A stretch of DNA of 64,000 nucleotides from SIG437 sp045576235 (GCA_045576235.1 JAZNGA010000030.1:1-64000); one strand, 5' to 3'; shown: positions 16,357 through 25,830, numbered from the stretch's first letter. Made by a program: numbers and translations. Notes: generated by a model not told the origin, from the sequence alone.

Positions 16357-18081
16357 ATGAAAAAACCATTGTTATCAGAAATGACATTAAGAGAAAAAAT
16401 CGGGCAGATGCTTGCACCGATGCATTTTGATGTTTACGGTAAGCCTGAAATGACATATGACTATTCTCAGAGCAACATGGATGAGGTTAAGGCTCTCTAT
16501 GCAAAAGAGCAGTTTGGCGTTATCCGAGGTGAGCAGGTTGGCGTTTTCTTTGCAGACCCTGAAAACGGAGGAAAGCCTGAAATGATTGAAGACCGTGATG
16601 AAGGTCTTCGTCTGGCTAATTGCAAAATTAAAGTGGAAGCTGCGCCCTATAAGAAGTTCATAGAAAAGCATAACACATATGGAAAAGTTCCGATGCTTGT
16701 CGGCGGCGACTTTTCTGTTGGTGGCGCATATTATTTTTCAGACAGCTCACTTATGGTAAATGCTAATGCTGTTGCAGCTGCAGACTCAGAAGAGCTGACT
16801 TTCCAGCTCGGTGCTGCGATTGCCCGCCAGATGAGATGCACAGGTCACAACTGGAAATGGTCTCCTCCTGTTGATATGTCAAACAGAAATAACACTCATT
16901 GCATGAGAACATTCTCATTAGATGACCCTGAACTCACAATCAAGCATTCAAAAGCATACATAGACGGAATTCAGTCTGAAGGCGTTGCAGCTTGCGTGAA
17001 GCATTTCCCGAGCGTTTCAAGTGACGAGGCAAGAGACGGTCACATATCATGTCAGACAAACAACGACAGCATGGAAAAATGGTGGAGCGTTCAGGGCAGA
17101 GTTTATAAAGAAATCATTGATGCAGGGGTTTATTCAGTCATGACAAGCCACGCGTCGTTCCCTGCAGCTGATGACAGAATGATCAACGGAAGATATGTTC
17201 CTTCGACAATCTCCAAAAAGATAATAACAGACCTCTTAAAAGGCGAGCTTGGCTTTAAAGGCGTTGTTTCAACAGACGGAATCGGAATGGCAAACTTCTT
17301 CACGATTCTACCTTATGAAGAGCTTGTCATAGAAATGGTTAACGCCGGAAACGACATCATCTTAGGCGCTAAGCTTCCGACAGGTGACATAATTGAAGCA
17401 GCTGTTAAAGACGGAAGAATTTCAGAAGAGAGAATTGACGATGCTTGTCAGCGTGTTCTTGACATGAAAGAAAAAATCGGCTTGTTTGACGAAAGCTACT
17501 ATGACATTCCTTACACAATGGCAGAAGCAGTGGCTGACACAGACAGAATAAGCACAGAAATTGCAAAAAGAAGCATCACAGTAATTCGTGACAACAATAA
17601 GCTTCTTCCGCTTGATAAGAAAAACATTAAAAAGGTTTCTGTCATCATTTCAACTCATGCAGAAGGCTTTATCAGTGAGATTGAAGAGCTTAGAAAAGCG
17701 TTTAATAAGCGCGGCATAGAAGTCTTCATGAAGCGCCGCTTAGATAATGGGATTGAGCTTGAAGGAATTGCAGATTCAAGCGATTTAATCATCTATGCAG
17801 TTGATATTCATCCGCACGGACCTGCAGGCTATTTAAGACTTTTCGGCGACGAAGCCTTCACATATTACCACGCGTTTAAATTCGGTAAAGAAAAATCGCT
17901 CGGCGTTTCGTTTGGCTATCCATATGTTCACTATGACAGCATGGAAGGCGCACCGACATTCATAAACGCATATAATCCGAGAAAAGAGACGATGGAAGCG
18001 TTTGTTGCAGCAATTTTAGGTGAAATCCCGATTGTCGGCAAATCGCCTCTTAGCATAATTCCAAAAGCAAACACAAGATAA
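16357..18081 (+). CDS. Glycoside hydrolase family 3 protein (tandem copy 1)
   Basis: 574 residues. N-terminal GH3 barrel beginning LLSEMTLREKIGQML, with VKHFPSV (Lys215), the DGH motif (Asp227, His229) that matches the NagZ-type Asp-His dyad, and GVVSTDGIGM with putative nucleophile Asp307. A C-terminal alpha/beta domain starts near residue 395 (SVIISTHAEGF). No signal peptide, so it is cytoplasmic and probably cleaves imported oligosaccharides. ATG at 16357 aligns with the starts of copies 2 and 3. Whether the specificity is glucosidase, N-acetylglucosaminidase or xylosidase cannot be read from the sequence; the uxuA context argues for a uronate-bearing glycan. Confidence 0.88.
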   Translation: MKKPLLSEMTLREKIGQMLAPMHFDVYGKPEMTYDYSQSNMDEVKALYAKEQFGVIRGEQVGVFFADPENGGKPEMIEDRDEGLRLANCKIKVEAAPYKKFIEKHNTYGKVPMLVGGDFSVGGAYYFSDSSLMVNANAVAAADSEELTFQLGAAIARQMRCTGHNWKWSPPVDMSNRNNTHCMRTFSLDDPELTIKHSKAYIDGIQSEGVAACVKHFPSVSSDEARDGHISCQTNNDSMEKWWSVQGRVYKEIIDAGVYSVMTSHASFPAADDRMINGRYVPSTISKKIITDLLKGELGFKGVVSTDGIGMANFFTILPYEELVIEMVNAGNDIILGAKLPTGDIIEAAVKDGRISEERIDDACQRVLDMKEKIGLFDESYYDIPYTMAEAVADTDRISTEIAKRSITVIRDNNKLLPLDKKNIKKVSVIISTHAEGFISEIEELRKAFNKRGIEVFMKRRLDNGIELEGIADSSDLIIYAVDIHPHGPAGYLRLFGDEAFTYYHAFKFGKEKSLGVSFGYPYVHYDSMEGAPTFINAYNPRKETMEAFVAAILGEIPIVGKSPLSIIPKANTR

Positions 18082-18099
18082 TTTTAAATTAAATGAGAA

Positions 18100-18133
18100 A
18101 ATCTCCCTTGTCTTAAAGCAAGGGAGATTTTTA
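18100..18133 (+). terminator. Terminator between GH3 copies 1 and 2
   Basis: ATCTCCCTTG (18101-18110) pairs with CAAGGGAGAT (18119-18128), followed by TTTTTA. With no obvious promoter between it and copy 2, expression of copy 2 probably depends on read-through. Confidence 0.85.
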
Positions 18134-18163
18134 GCAAGAAAGAACATAATGGAGGAAGACTTT

Positions 18164-19888
18164 ATGAAAAAACCATTGTTATCAGAAATGACATTAAGAG
18201 AAAAAATCGGACAGATGCTTGCTCCGATGCATTTTGATGTTTATGGCAAGCCTGAAGCGACTTTTGACTATTCTCAGAGCAACATGGACGAGGTTAAGGC
18301 GCTCTATAGGAAAGAGCAGTTTGGTGTTATCCGTGGTGAGCAGGTTGGCGTTTTCTTTTCAGACCCTGAAAACGGAGGAAAGCCTGAAATAATTGAAGAC
18401 CGTGATGAAGGTCTTCGTCTGGCTGCTTGCAAAGTTAAAGTGAAAGCTGCGCCCTATAAAAAATTCATAGAAAAACATAACACATATGGAAAAGTTCCGA
18501 TGCTTGTCGGCGGCGATTTTACTATTGGTGGCTCATATTATTTTGAAGACAGCTCGCTTATGGTGAATGCAAATGCCATTGCGGCTGCAGATTCTGAAGA
18601 GCTGACTTTTGAGCTTGGCGCGGCGATTGCCCGTCAGATGAGATGCACAGGTCACAACTGGAAATGGTCTCCTCCTGTTGATTTATCAAACAGAAATAAC
18701 ACTCTTTGCATGAGAACTTTTGCAATTGATGACATTGATTGCACAATCAGGCACGCTAAAGCCTACATAGACGGTATTCAATCCGAAGGCGTTGCTGCCT
18801 GCGTGAAGCATTTCCCGAGCGTTGGAAGAGAAGAAGCAAGAGATGGTCACTTTTCATGTCAGGTGAACAGAGGAAGCTTAGAGACCTGGTGGAGTGAGCA
18901 GGGAAAAGTCTATAAAGAAGTCCTTGACGGAGGGGTCTATTCCGTGATGACAAGCCACGCGGCGTTCCCTGCAGTTGACGACAGAATGATTAACGGAAGA
19001 TATGTTCCTTCGACAATCTCGAAAAAGGTTATCACAGACCTATTAAAAGGAGAGCTCGGCTTTAAAGGTGTTGTTTCAACAGATGGAATAGGCATGGCGG
19101 CACTTTTCACCATTCTTCCCTATGAAGAGCTCGTCATCGAGATTGTTAATGCAGGAAACGACATTATCTTAGGTGCTAAACTTCCGACAGGTGACATAAT
19201 TGAAGCAGCTGTTAAAGATGGAAGAATTTCAGAAGAAAGAATCGACGATGCTTGTCAGCGCATTTTAGACATGAAAGAAAAAATCGGCTTGTTTGACGAA
19301 AGCTACTATGACATTCCTTACACAATGGAAGAAGCAGTCGCTGACACAGACAGAATAAGCGCAGAAATTGCAAAAAGAAGCATCACAGTAATTCGTGACA
19401 ACAATAAGCTTCTTCCACTTGATAAGAAAAACATTAAAAAGGTTTCTGTCATCATTTCAACTCATGCAGACGGCTTTGTCAGTGAAATTGAAGAGCTTAA
19501 AAAAGCGTTTAACCAGCGAGGCATTGAGGTCTTTATGAAGCGCCGCTTAGATAACGGGTTTGAGCTTGAGGGAATTGCAGAAAACAGCGATTTAATCATC
19601 TATGCAGCAGATGTTCATCAGCACGGACCTGCGGGATATTTGAGACTTTACGGCGACGAAGCCTACACATATTATCACGCGTTCAAATTTGGCAAAGAAA
19701 AATCGCTCGGCGTTTCCTTCGGCTATCCTTATGTTCACTATGACATAATGGAAGGTGCACCGACATTTTTAAATGCATATAATCCGAGAAAAGAGACGAT
19801 GGAAGCATTTGTCGCAGCAATTTTGGGTGAAATCCCGATTGTCGGCAAATCACCTGTTCTCATAACACCTAGAGCAAACACGAGATAG
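18164..19888 (+). CDS. Glycoside hydrolase family 3 protein (tandem copy 2)
   Basis: 574 residues, collinear without gaps with copy 1 and very similar over its whole length, including near-identical DNA in many blocks. It keeps VKHFPSV, RDGH and VVSTDGIGM. Differences cluster in loops around the barrel (for example RNNTLCMRTFAIDDIDCT and NRGSLETWWSEQGK), where substrate contacts would change. ATG at 18164 follows ATGGAGGAAGACTTT. It looks like the most recent duplicate of copy 1; promoter sequences like those of copies 1 and 3 are missing here. Confidence 0.88.
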   Translation: MKKPLLSEMTLREKIGQMLAPMHFDVYGKPEATFDYSQSNMDEVKALYRKEQFGVIRGEQVGVFFSDPENGGKPEIIEDRDEGLRLAACKVKVKAAPYKKFIEKHNTYGKVPMLVGGDFTIGGSYYFEDSSLMVNANAIAAADSEELTFELGAAIARQMRCTGHNWKWSPPVDLSNRNNTLCMRTFAIDDIDCTIRHAKAYIDGIQSEGVAACVKHFPSVGREEARDGHFSCQVNRGSLETWWSEQGKVYKEVLDGGVYSVMTSHAAFPAVDDRMINGRYVPSTISKKVITDLLKGELGFKGVVSTDGIGMAALFTILPYEELVIEIVNAGNDIILGAKLPTGDIIEAAVKDGRISEERIDDACQRILDMKEKIGLFDESYYDIPYTMEEAVADTDRISAEIAKRSITVIRDNNKLLPLDKKNIKKVSVIISTHADGFVSEIEELKKAFNQRGIEVFMKRRLDNGFELEGIAENSDLIIYAADVHQHGPAGYLRLYGDEAYTYYHAFKFGKEKSLGVSFGYPYVHYDIMEGAPTFLNAYNPRKETMEAFVAAILGEIPIVGKSPVLITPRANTR

Positions 19889-19968
19889 TTAAAGCATACG
19901 ATTTTTTTTGATTTGAAATTTTAGTTTCAAAAATTAATAAAACATTGGTGTTTTTTTCGCAAAAACTA

Positions 19969-19998
19969 TTGCTTTTTTTAAGTTAAATAGTATATAAT
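19969..19998 (+). promoter_or_regulatory. Promoter of GH3 copy 3
   Basis: TTGCTT at 19969-19974, an 18-nt spacer and TATAAT at 19993-19998. CAAAAACTATTG overlaps the -35 region as in copy 1. Downstream, the 12-bp palindrome GCTCATATGAGC (20054-20065) lies in the leader. Confidence 0.65.
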
Positions 19999-20097
19999 AT
20001 TTCTTAAGTATGATTATGCTGGTTGGGCAATGTTGTTTTTTAAAAAAGAACGGGCTCATATGAGCACAATAACAAACAAAAACGGAGGAAGATTTTA

Positions 20098-21822
20098 ATG
20101 AAGAAACCATTGTTGTCAGAAATGACACTAAGAGAAAAAATTGGACAGATGCTCGCACCGATGCACTGGGATGTCTATGGCAAGAACGAAAGGGCATATG
20201 ACTATTCTCAGAGCGACATCAGTGATGTTAAGGCTCTCTATGAAAAAGAGCAATTTGGTGTTATTCGCGGAGAGCAGGTTGGCGTTTTCTATGCAGACCC
20301 TGAAAATAACGGTAAGGTAGAAAAGGTTGAAGGCAATATTGAAGGCTTTATAATGGCAAATTTCTCACTTAAAACATATGCCGATGAATATAAGAAATTC
20401 ATAGAAAAACATAACACATACGGAAAAATTCCTCTTCTTGTCGGTGGCGATTTCGGCGCAGGTGCCGCACATGTTTTTAAAGATGGCAGCTGGATGGTTA
20501 ACGCCAATGCCATTGGTGCCGCTGATTCAGAAGAGCTCACTTTTGAATTAGGTGCCGCAATTGCTCGTCAGATGAAATGCACAGGACATAACTGGAGATG
20601 GGCTCCGCCTGTTGACTTGTCAAACAGAAATAACACAATTTGCATGAGAACCTTTGCAATTGACGATGTTGAGAGAACAGTGAGACTCTCAAAAGCATAC
20701 ATAAAAGGTATGCAGTCTGAAGGTGTTGCAGCCTGCGCTAAGCATTTCCCGAGCGAAGGAAGAATTGAAGCAAGAGATGCTCATCTTTCAGCAACATCAA
20801 ACACAGACAGCTTAGAGACATGGTGGGGCGAGCAGGGAAAAGTGTTTAAAGAAATGATTGACGCAGGAGTTTATTCTGTCATGGTAGGACATCAGTCATT
20901 CCCTGCAGTTGATGACAGAAAGATGGACGGAAGATATGTTCCTTCGACAATCTCCAAAAAAGTTATAACAGACCTCTTAAAAGGAGAGCTTGGCTTTAAA
21001 GGTGTTGTTGTGACAGACGGAATCGGCATGGCAGCGCTCTTTAGCCTTATGCCATATGACCAGCTTATCGTAGAACTCGTTAATGCAGGAAACGACATCA
21101 TCTTAGGTGCAAAACTTCCTTCGGGCGACTTGATCGAAGCTGCTGTTAAAGACGGAAGAATTTCCGAAGAAAGAATCAACGATGCTTGTCAGAGAATTCT
21201 TGACATGAAAGAAAAAATCGGTCTTTTTGAAGAAGACTACGGCAAGCTTTCCTACACGATGGAAGAAGCAGTTAAAGACACATTGAGAATAAGCGAAGAG
21301 ATTGCTAAGCGAAGCATAACACTCGTTCGCGACAGATATGGCATTCTTCCGCTTGAAAAGAAAAACATCAAAAAGGTTTCTGTCATCATTTCAACTCATG
21401 CAGAAGGTTTTGTTGAGCAGCTTGAAGAGCTCAAAAAATCATTTGCAAAGCGTGGCATTGAGGTTTATATGCAGCGTAGGTTAAAGAGCGCGTTTGAACT
21501 TAAAGAAATTTCAGATTCAAGCGATTTAATCATCTATGCAGCAGATGTTCATATGCACGCGCCTGCAGGTCTCATGAGACTCTATGGCGACGAAGCCTAC
21601 ACATATTATCACGCATTTAACCACGGAAAAGAAAAATCAATTGGCGTTTCTTTTGGCTATCCATATGTTCACTATGACACAATGGAAAATGCGCCTGCAT
21701 TCATAAATGCATATAACGCACTACCTGAAACAATGGAAGCATTTGTTGCAGCAATTTTGGGTGAAATCGAAATTGTCGGAAAGACACCTGTTCTTTTAGA
21801 GCCAAGAATAGCAACAAGATAA
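20098..21822 (+). CDS. Glycoside hydrolase family 3 protein (tandem copy 3)
   Basis: 574 residues, the most diverged of the three tandem paralogues but still alignable without length change. It keeps AKHFPSEG, RDAH and VVVTDGIGM, so it is predicted to be active. Substrate-side changes include HWDVYGKNERAYDYSQSD near the N-terminus and GAGAAHVFKDGSWMVN in the barrel. It has its own promoter and GGAGGAAGATTTT as RBS. The amidohydrolase gene follows 26 nt downstream, so copy 3 probably heads the operon with uxuA. Confidence 0.88.
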   Translation: MKKPLLSEMTLREKIGQMLAPMHWDVYGKNERAYDYSQSDISDVKALYEKEQFGVIRGEQVGVFYADPENNGKVEKVEGNIEGFIMANFSLKTYADEYKKFIEKHNTYGKIPLLVGGDFGAGAAHVFKDGSWMVNANAIGAADSEELTFELGAAIARQMKCTGHNWRWAPPVDLSNRNNTICMRTFAIDDVERTVRLSKAYIKGMQSEGVAACAKHFPSEGRIEARDAHLSATSNTDSLETWWGEQGKVFKEMIDAGVYSVMVGHQSFPAVDDRKMDGRYVPSTISKKVITDLLKGELGFKGVVVTDGIGMAALFSLMPYDQLIVELVNAGNDIILGAKLPSGDLIEAAVKDGRISEERINDACQRILDMKEKIGLFEEDYGKLSYTMEEAVKDTLRISEEIAKRSITLVRDRYGILPLEKKNIKKVSVIISTHAEGFVEQLEELKKSFAKRGIEVYMQRRLKSAFELKEISDSSDLIIYAADVHMHAPAGLMRLYGDEAYTYYHAFNHGKEKSIGVSFGYPYVHYDTMENAPAFINAYNALPETMEAFVAAILGEIEIVGKTPVLLEPRIATR

Positions 21823-21848
21823 TTTATTAAAACGGAGGAAGCAAGACT

Positions 21849-22916
21849 ATGAAACATATGGACTATCTTAACATACCGATATCAGACAGCCATATACATA
21901 TTTTCTGGGCAATGCCCCTTGAAAAAAGATTAGAGCTTTTAGACAGAATCATGGAAGAGCATAATTACGACACAGCAACGATTTTGACGCTACCCATAAA
22001 TTCAGCAAGAAAGGTTAAATCGCGTGACTTTCTTGAGAATTTGAGAGCTTTTTATGTGAAAAGCAAAAGACCTGACAAAATCTACGCTTTTTCAGGCTTT
22101 TCTCACTATTGCGACAATTCTAAAAACACGCCTGAGTTCTATTTGAAGCAGGCAGAGTTTTATATGGCTGCAGGCTTTGATGGTCTTAAAATGATTGAAG
22201 GGAGACCAAACCAGAGATATGTCTTAGGTCATGGCTATGACGACAGCCGCTACTATCTCATGTATGAATATGCGGAAAAGAACGGAATCCCGCTCGTTAT
22301 CCACACATCAGCCTGGGAAGAGCTCTGGAAAGAAGGCGGCTATTTTGCAGATCAGCCGATGCACTATTTTGATTATTATAAAGAAGTTGACAGCTGGATG
22401 TCAAAATTCCCCAAGCTCAAAGTCACATTTGCCCACATGAACTTCGTGACGGGGCACATTGATCTTGCGGCAGAGCTTTTGGATAAATATGAAAATGCAT
22501 ATTATGATTTGACGCCAAATCAGTTTATGTTCTTGGATTTCCAGAAAAAGCCTGATGAGTGGAGAGAATTCTTCATAAAATATCAGGACAGAATCATCTA
22601 CGGAACAGACATCGGCTCAAGCCCGATGGATTTAGACGGAACTGAAGCAGACGATCTTGTTTACATGGTCAGAGGATTCTTTGAAGAAACAAAGCCATAT
22701 AGCGTTTTAGGATATGATTTCAATCCAATTCAGCTTGATGAAAGCATCTTGAGAAAGTTCTATAAAGACAACATGATGAAATTCTATGATGGAAAGGCTC
22801 CGAAGCCTGTTGTTCCTTCTGTCATGAAACAGGAATTTGATGATGTTATGAAATTGAGACTTTTGCTTGATGTCAGTGAGGTTGCTGACATGGAGCTGAT
22901 AAAAACGGTGCTTTAA
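21849..22916 (+). CDS. Amidohydrolase-family metal-dependent hydrolase
   Basis: 355 residues. N-terminal metal motif ISDSHIHIFW, a central GLKMIEGRPNQRY, IPLVIHTSAWEEL, VTFAHMNFV and late IIYGTDIGSSP, the pattern of PF04909-type amidohydrolases (related to aminocarboxymuconate semialdehyde decarboxylase and lactonases). ATG at 21849 follows CGGAGGAAG. It lies between GH3 and uxuA; a sugar-lactone hydrolase or decarboxylase of a sugar acid is possible. It is not recognisably UxaC (glucuronate isomerase). Confidence 0.8.
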   Translation: MKHMDYLNIPISDSHIHIFWAMPLEKRLELLDRIMEEHNYDTATILTLPINSARKVKSRDFLENLRAFYVKSKRPDKIYAFSGFSHYCDNSKNTPEFYLKQAEFYMAAGFDGLKMIEGRPNQRYVLGHGYDDSRYYLMYEYAEKNGIPLVIHTSAWEELWKEGGYFADQPMHYFDYYKEVDSWMSKFPKLKVTFAHMNFVTGHIDLAAELLDKYENAYYDLTPNQFMFLDFQKKPDEWREFFIKYQDRIIYGTDIGSSPMDLDGTEADDLVYMVRGFFEETKPYSVLGYDFNPIQLDESILRKFYKDNMMKFYDGKAPKPVVPSVMKQEFDDVMKLRLLLDVSEVADMELIKTVL

Positions 22917-22979
22917 TTCTAAATTGAACTTATTAAATATAAATAACATAAAAAATATAAAGGTAGGAAGTGACAAGAG

Positions 22980-24026
22980 ATGAAAATGACTTTTCGTTGG
23001 TATGGAGAAGACGACTCCATAACACTCGACAAAATCAGACAAATTCCATGCATGACCGGAGTTGTCACAGCTGTTTATTCCGTTCCTGTTGGTGAGGTTT
23101 GGCCGCAGGAAGAAATAGACAAAATGAAAAAGCTTGTAAATGACAAAGGTCTTGAAATGGAAGTCATTGAAAGTGTCCCCGTTCACGAGGATATAAAGCT
23201 GAAGAGAGGAAACTATCAGCTTTATATTGATAACTATAAGGAAAACATCAGAAGGCTTGCAAAAGCAGGGGTTAAGTGTATTTGCTATAACTTTATGCCC
23301 GTGTTTGACTGGACTCGTTCGCGCCTTGATCAGCCGCTCGAGGATGGCTCAAATGCTCTTGTATATTACAAAGAAGATGTTGACAAGATGGACCCGACAA
23401 AGATGACTCTTCCAGGTTGGGATGCATCCTACACTCCTGATGAAATCAGCGGTCTTGTTGACAGCTATAAAGAAATCGGAGAAGAAGGTCTCTGGAAAAA
23501 CCTTGAATATTTCATAAAAGAAATTATGCCTGTCGCTGTTGAATGTGATGTCGATATGGCGATTCATCCGGACGATCCGCCCTGGCCGATTTTCGGCATT
23601 CCGAGAATTATCACAACAGAGGAAAACATCGACAGATTCTTAAAGATTTATGATGATAAGCATCATGGACTCACTCTCTGCTCGGGAAGCCTCGGTTGCG
23701 CCAAATTCAATGACTATGTTGCTATGGTCAGAAAATATGGCAAAATGGGAAGAATTCACTTTGCTCATGTGAGAAATATCAAGATTTTAGAAGATGGTTC
23801 ATTTGAGGAAAGCGGTCATCTGTCCTGCAAAGGCTCTCTTGATGTTGTCGAAATTTTAAAGGCATATCACGAAACAGGCTTTAAAGGATATCTCCGTCCT
23901 GACCACGGAAGAATGATCTGGGGAGAGACAGGAAAACCAGGCTATGGCCTTTATGACAGAGCGTTAGGCGCTATGTATATGGCGGGAATCTGGGAGACAT
24001 TGGAAAAGGAGAGCTTAAAGAAATGA
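22980..24026 (+). CDS. uxuA: Mannonate dehydratase
   Basis: 348 residues starting MTFRWYGEDDSITLDKIRQI, the hallmark of UxuA. Also present are ICYNFMPVFDWTRS, MAIHPDDPPWPIFGIPRI (metal-binding His/Asp), TLCSGSLG, IHFAHVRNI and LRPDHGRMIWGE. It dehydrates D-mannonate to 2-keto-3-deoxygluconate in hexuronate catabolism. The ATGA overlap with the following SDR gene shows translational coupling. Length is normal for the family. Confidence 0.95.
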   Translation: MKMTFRWYGEDDSITLDKIRQIPCMTGVVTAVYSVPVGEVWPQEEIDKMKKLVNDKGLEMEVIESVPVHEDIKLKRGNYQLYIDNYKENIRRLAKAGVKCICYNFMPVFDWTRSRLDQPLEDGSNALVYYKEDVDKMDPTKMTLPGWDASYTPDEISGLVDSYKEIGEEGLWKNLEYFIKEIMPVAVECDVDMAIHPDDPPWPIFGIPRIITTEENIDRFLKIYDDKHHGLTLCSGSLGCAKFNDYVAMVRKYGKMGRIHFAHVRNIKILEDGSFEESGHLSCKGSLDVVEILKAYHETGFKGYLRPDHGRMIWGETGKPGYGLYDRALGAMYMAGIWETLEKESLKK

Positions 24027-24874
24027 AAATACCATTTGATATAGACTTAAAAGATAAAGTGTGTGTTGTGACAGGTGGCGGCGGCGTGCTTTGCTCGACA
24101 TTTGCTCAGGCAATAGCAAAATGCGGCGCTAAGGTTGCTGTTTTAGATTTAAGAAAAGAAGCGGCAGACACAGTTGCAGAAGAAATCAAAGCAGAAGGCG
24201 GCGTTGCTATTGGTGTCAGCGCAAATGTGCTTGATAAAGCAAGCCTGGAGGACGCTAAAAAGGTGGTTAATGAAGCTTTGGGCTCTTGCGACATTTTGAT
24301 AAATGGCGCAGGCGGAAACAACCCAAGAGGAACGACAAGCTTAGAATATTATAACATCGGCGATGAAGAAAAAGAAGACATTGTTTCATTTTTCGATTTA
24401 GATCCCGATGGTGTGTCGTTTGTGTTTAACTTAAACTTTTTGGGAACGCTTCTTCCGACTCAGGTTTTCGTGCCTGATATGATTGGAAAGAGTGATGCAT
24501 GCATTTTAAACATTTCTTCAATGAATGCATTCACACCGCTCACAAAAATCCCTGCATATTCAGGAGCTAAAGCTGCAATTTCAAACTTCACTCAGTGGCT
24601 CGCAGTTCATTTTTCAAAGGTCGGCATAAGAGTCAATGCCATCGCACCTGGCTTTTTTGCAACAAACCAGAACAGAGCATTGCTCTTTGATGATAAAGGA
24701 AACTACACAGAACGCTCCAAGAAAATTCTTTCACAGACTCCCATGGGTCGTTTTGGTGAAACAGAGGAGCTTATCGGCGCTCTGTTGTTCCTTCTTTCAA
24801 ATGAGGCAGCTTCGTTCGTTAATGGTGTTGTAATTCCCGTTGACGGTGGTTTTTCAGCTTATAGCGGAGTTTAA
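24023..24874 (+). CDS. SDR oxidoreductase, probable D-mannonate oxidoreductase (UxuB-like)
   Basis: 283 residues. Classical SDR: cofactor motif VTGGGGVLCSTFA, NGAGG, catalytic Ser (LNISSMNAF), Tyr and Lys (YSGAKAA). The unusual insertion after NGAGGNNPRGTT and the sequence PDGVSFVFNLNFLGTLLPTQ fit the SDR type that reduces fructuronate to mannonate in Bacillus (YjmF/UxuB). It overlaps uxuA by 4 nt. Together they would convert fructuronate to mannonate and then to KDG. The assignment within the SDR family is inferred. Confidence 0.85.
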   Translation: MKIPFDIDLKDKVCVVTGGGGVLCSTFAQAIAKCGAKVAVLDLRKEAADTVAEEIKAEGGVAIGVSANVLDKASLEDAKKVVNEALGSCDILINGAGGNNPRGTTSLEYYNIGDEEKEDIVSFFDLDPDGVSFVFNLNFLGTLLPTQVFVPDMIGKSDACILNISSMNAFTPLTKIPAYSGAKAAISNFTQWLAVHFSKVGIRVNAIAPGFFATNQNRALLFDDKGNYTERSKKILSQTPMGRFGETEELIGALLFLLSNEAASFVNGVVIPVDGGFSAYSGV

Positions 24875-24894
24875 TAAAAATCTTAAAATTTTTT

Positions 24895-24930
24895 CATACC
24901 GGTATTGCGTGCAGTGCCGGTATGAGTTTT
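24895..24930 (+). terminator. Terminator after the uxuA operon
   Basis: CATACCGG (24895-24902) pairs with CCGGTATG (24917-24924), followed by AGTTTTGATTT. Confidence 0.65.
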
Positions 24931-24963
24931 GATTTGAGAAAAACTTTTTTGGAGGAGAAAAAG

Positions 24964-25593
24964 ATGAAAACAATATTGTTTCAGGGAGATTCAATAACTG
25001 ATGCGGGCCGCATAAGAGAAAGAGATTTTAATTCAGGATTTGGCTATGCTCATCTCGTTAAGGCGGAAATGAATTTTGATTATCCTGAGGAATTTAATTT
25101 TATTAACAGAGGAATAAGCGGAAACAGAGTTGTTGACCTATATTGCAGAATAAAAAGCGACATAATAAATTTAAAGCCGGATGTTATGAGCATACTCATT
25201 GGCGTGAATGATGTGTGGCACGAAATTGGTCATCAGAACGGGGTAGATGCAGAAAAGTATTTTAAAATCTACTGCATGCTGATAGAGGAAATCAAAGAAG
25301 CTCTTCCCGATGTGAAAATAATGATTTTAGAGCCTTTTACATTAAAAGGAGTTGCTACAGAGGAGCATTGGGACGAATTTAGGGGAGAGACTGAAAAAAG
25401 AGCAGAAAAAGCAAAGCTGGTTGCAGAAAAATATAATCTTAAATTTATTCCTCTCCAGAAAAAGTTTGATGAGCTTGCAGAAAAGACTTCATCAGAATAT
25501 TGGCTCTATGACGGTGTTCATCCCATAGAGGCAGGACACGAATTTATTAAAAGAGAATGGATTAAGGCATTTAAAGAAATAAACAATATGTAA
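24964..25593 (+). CDS. SGNH/GDSL hydrolase (probable carbohydrate esterase)
   Basis: 209 residues. Block I FQGDSITDAG holds the nucleophile Ser (about position 10), block II is NRGISGNRVVDL, block III is IGVNDVWHE (Gly and Asn of the oxyanion hole), and block V is DGVHPIEAGHEF with the catalytic Asp and His. No signal peptide. ATG at 24964 follows GGAGGAGAAAAAG. Related enzymes remove acetyl groups from xylan or rhamnogalacturonan oligomers, which fits the adjoining uronate genes. Confidence 0.88.
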   Translation: MKTILFQGDSITDAGRIRERDFNSGFGYAHLVKAEMNFDYPEEFNFINRGISGNRVVDLYCRIKSDIINLKPDVMSILIGVNDVWHEIGHQNGVDAEKYFKIYCMLIEEIKEALPDVKIMILEPFTLKGVATEEHWDEFRGETEKRAEKAKLVAEKYNLKFIPLQKKFDELAEKTSSEYWLYDGVHPIEAGHEFIKREWIKAFKEINNM

Positions 25594-25677
25594 TAGGGAC
25601 TGTAGATAATAGCACAGACAGTAAACTTCAACCACTCAACTTCGCTAAAAATAGCTTGTTTCGTGGGAAGTTCTTGA

Positions 25678-25718
25678 ATGGGTGTTGTTAACGAAATCAA
25701 AGATTTCGACAACACTCC
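25678..25718. repeat. Long hairpin in a gene-free stretch
   Basis: GGGTGTTGT and ACAACACTCC form the outer stem and CGAAATC/GATTTCG the inner stem around AAA. The stretch 25594-25795 has no convincing gene; it may be a decayed repeat element. Confidence 0.5.
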
Positions 25719-25795
25719 AACCACACAAGGCAAGAAAATGACTTAAAAGCCACTTGAACTATATAGTTATTATTAGAATAACATAAAATTTAGGG

Positions 25796-25830
25796 AAGAA
25801 ATTCGTTATAAGACGAATTTCTTTTCTTTT
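25796..25830 (+). terminator. Terminator-like hairpin
   Basis: AAGAAATTCG (25796-25805) pairs with CGAATTTCTT (25814-25823), followed by TTCTTTTT. It would stop rightward transcription from the esterase gene. Confidence 0.7.

Noticed and set aside
21849..22916. Assignment of the amidohydrolase as UxaC
   Set aside because: Motifs are those of PF04909-type enzymes and the protein is about 100 residues shorter than UxaC.
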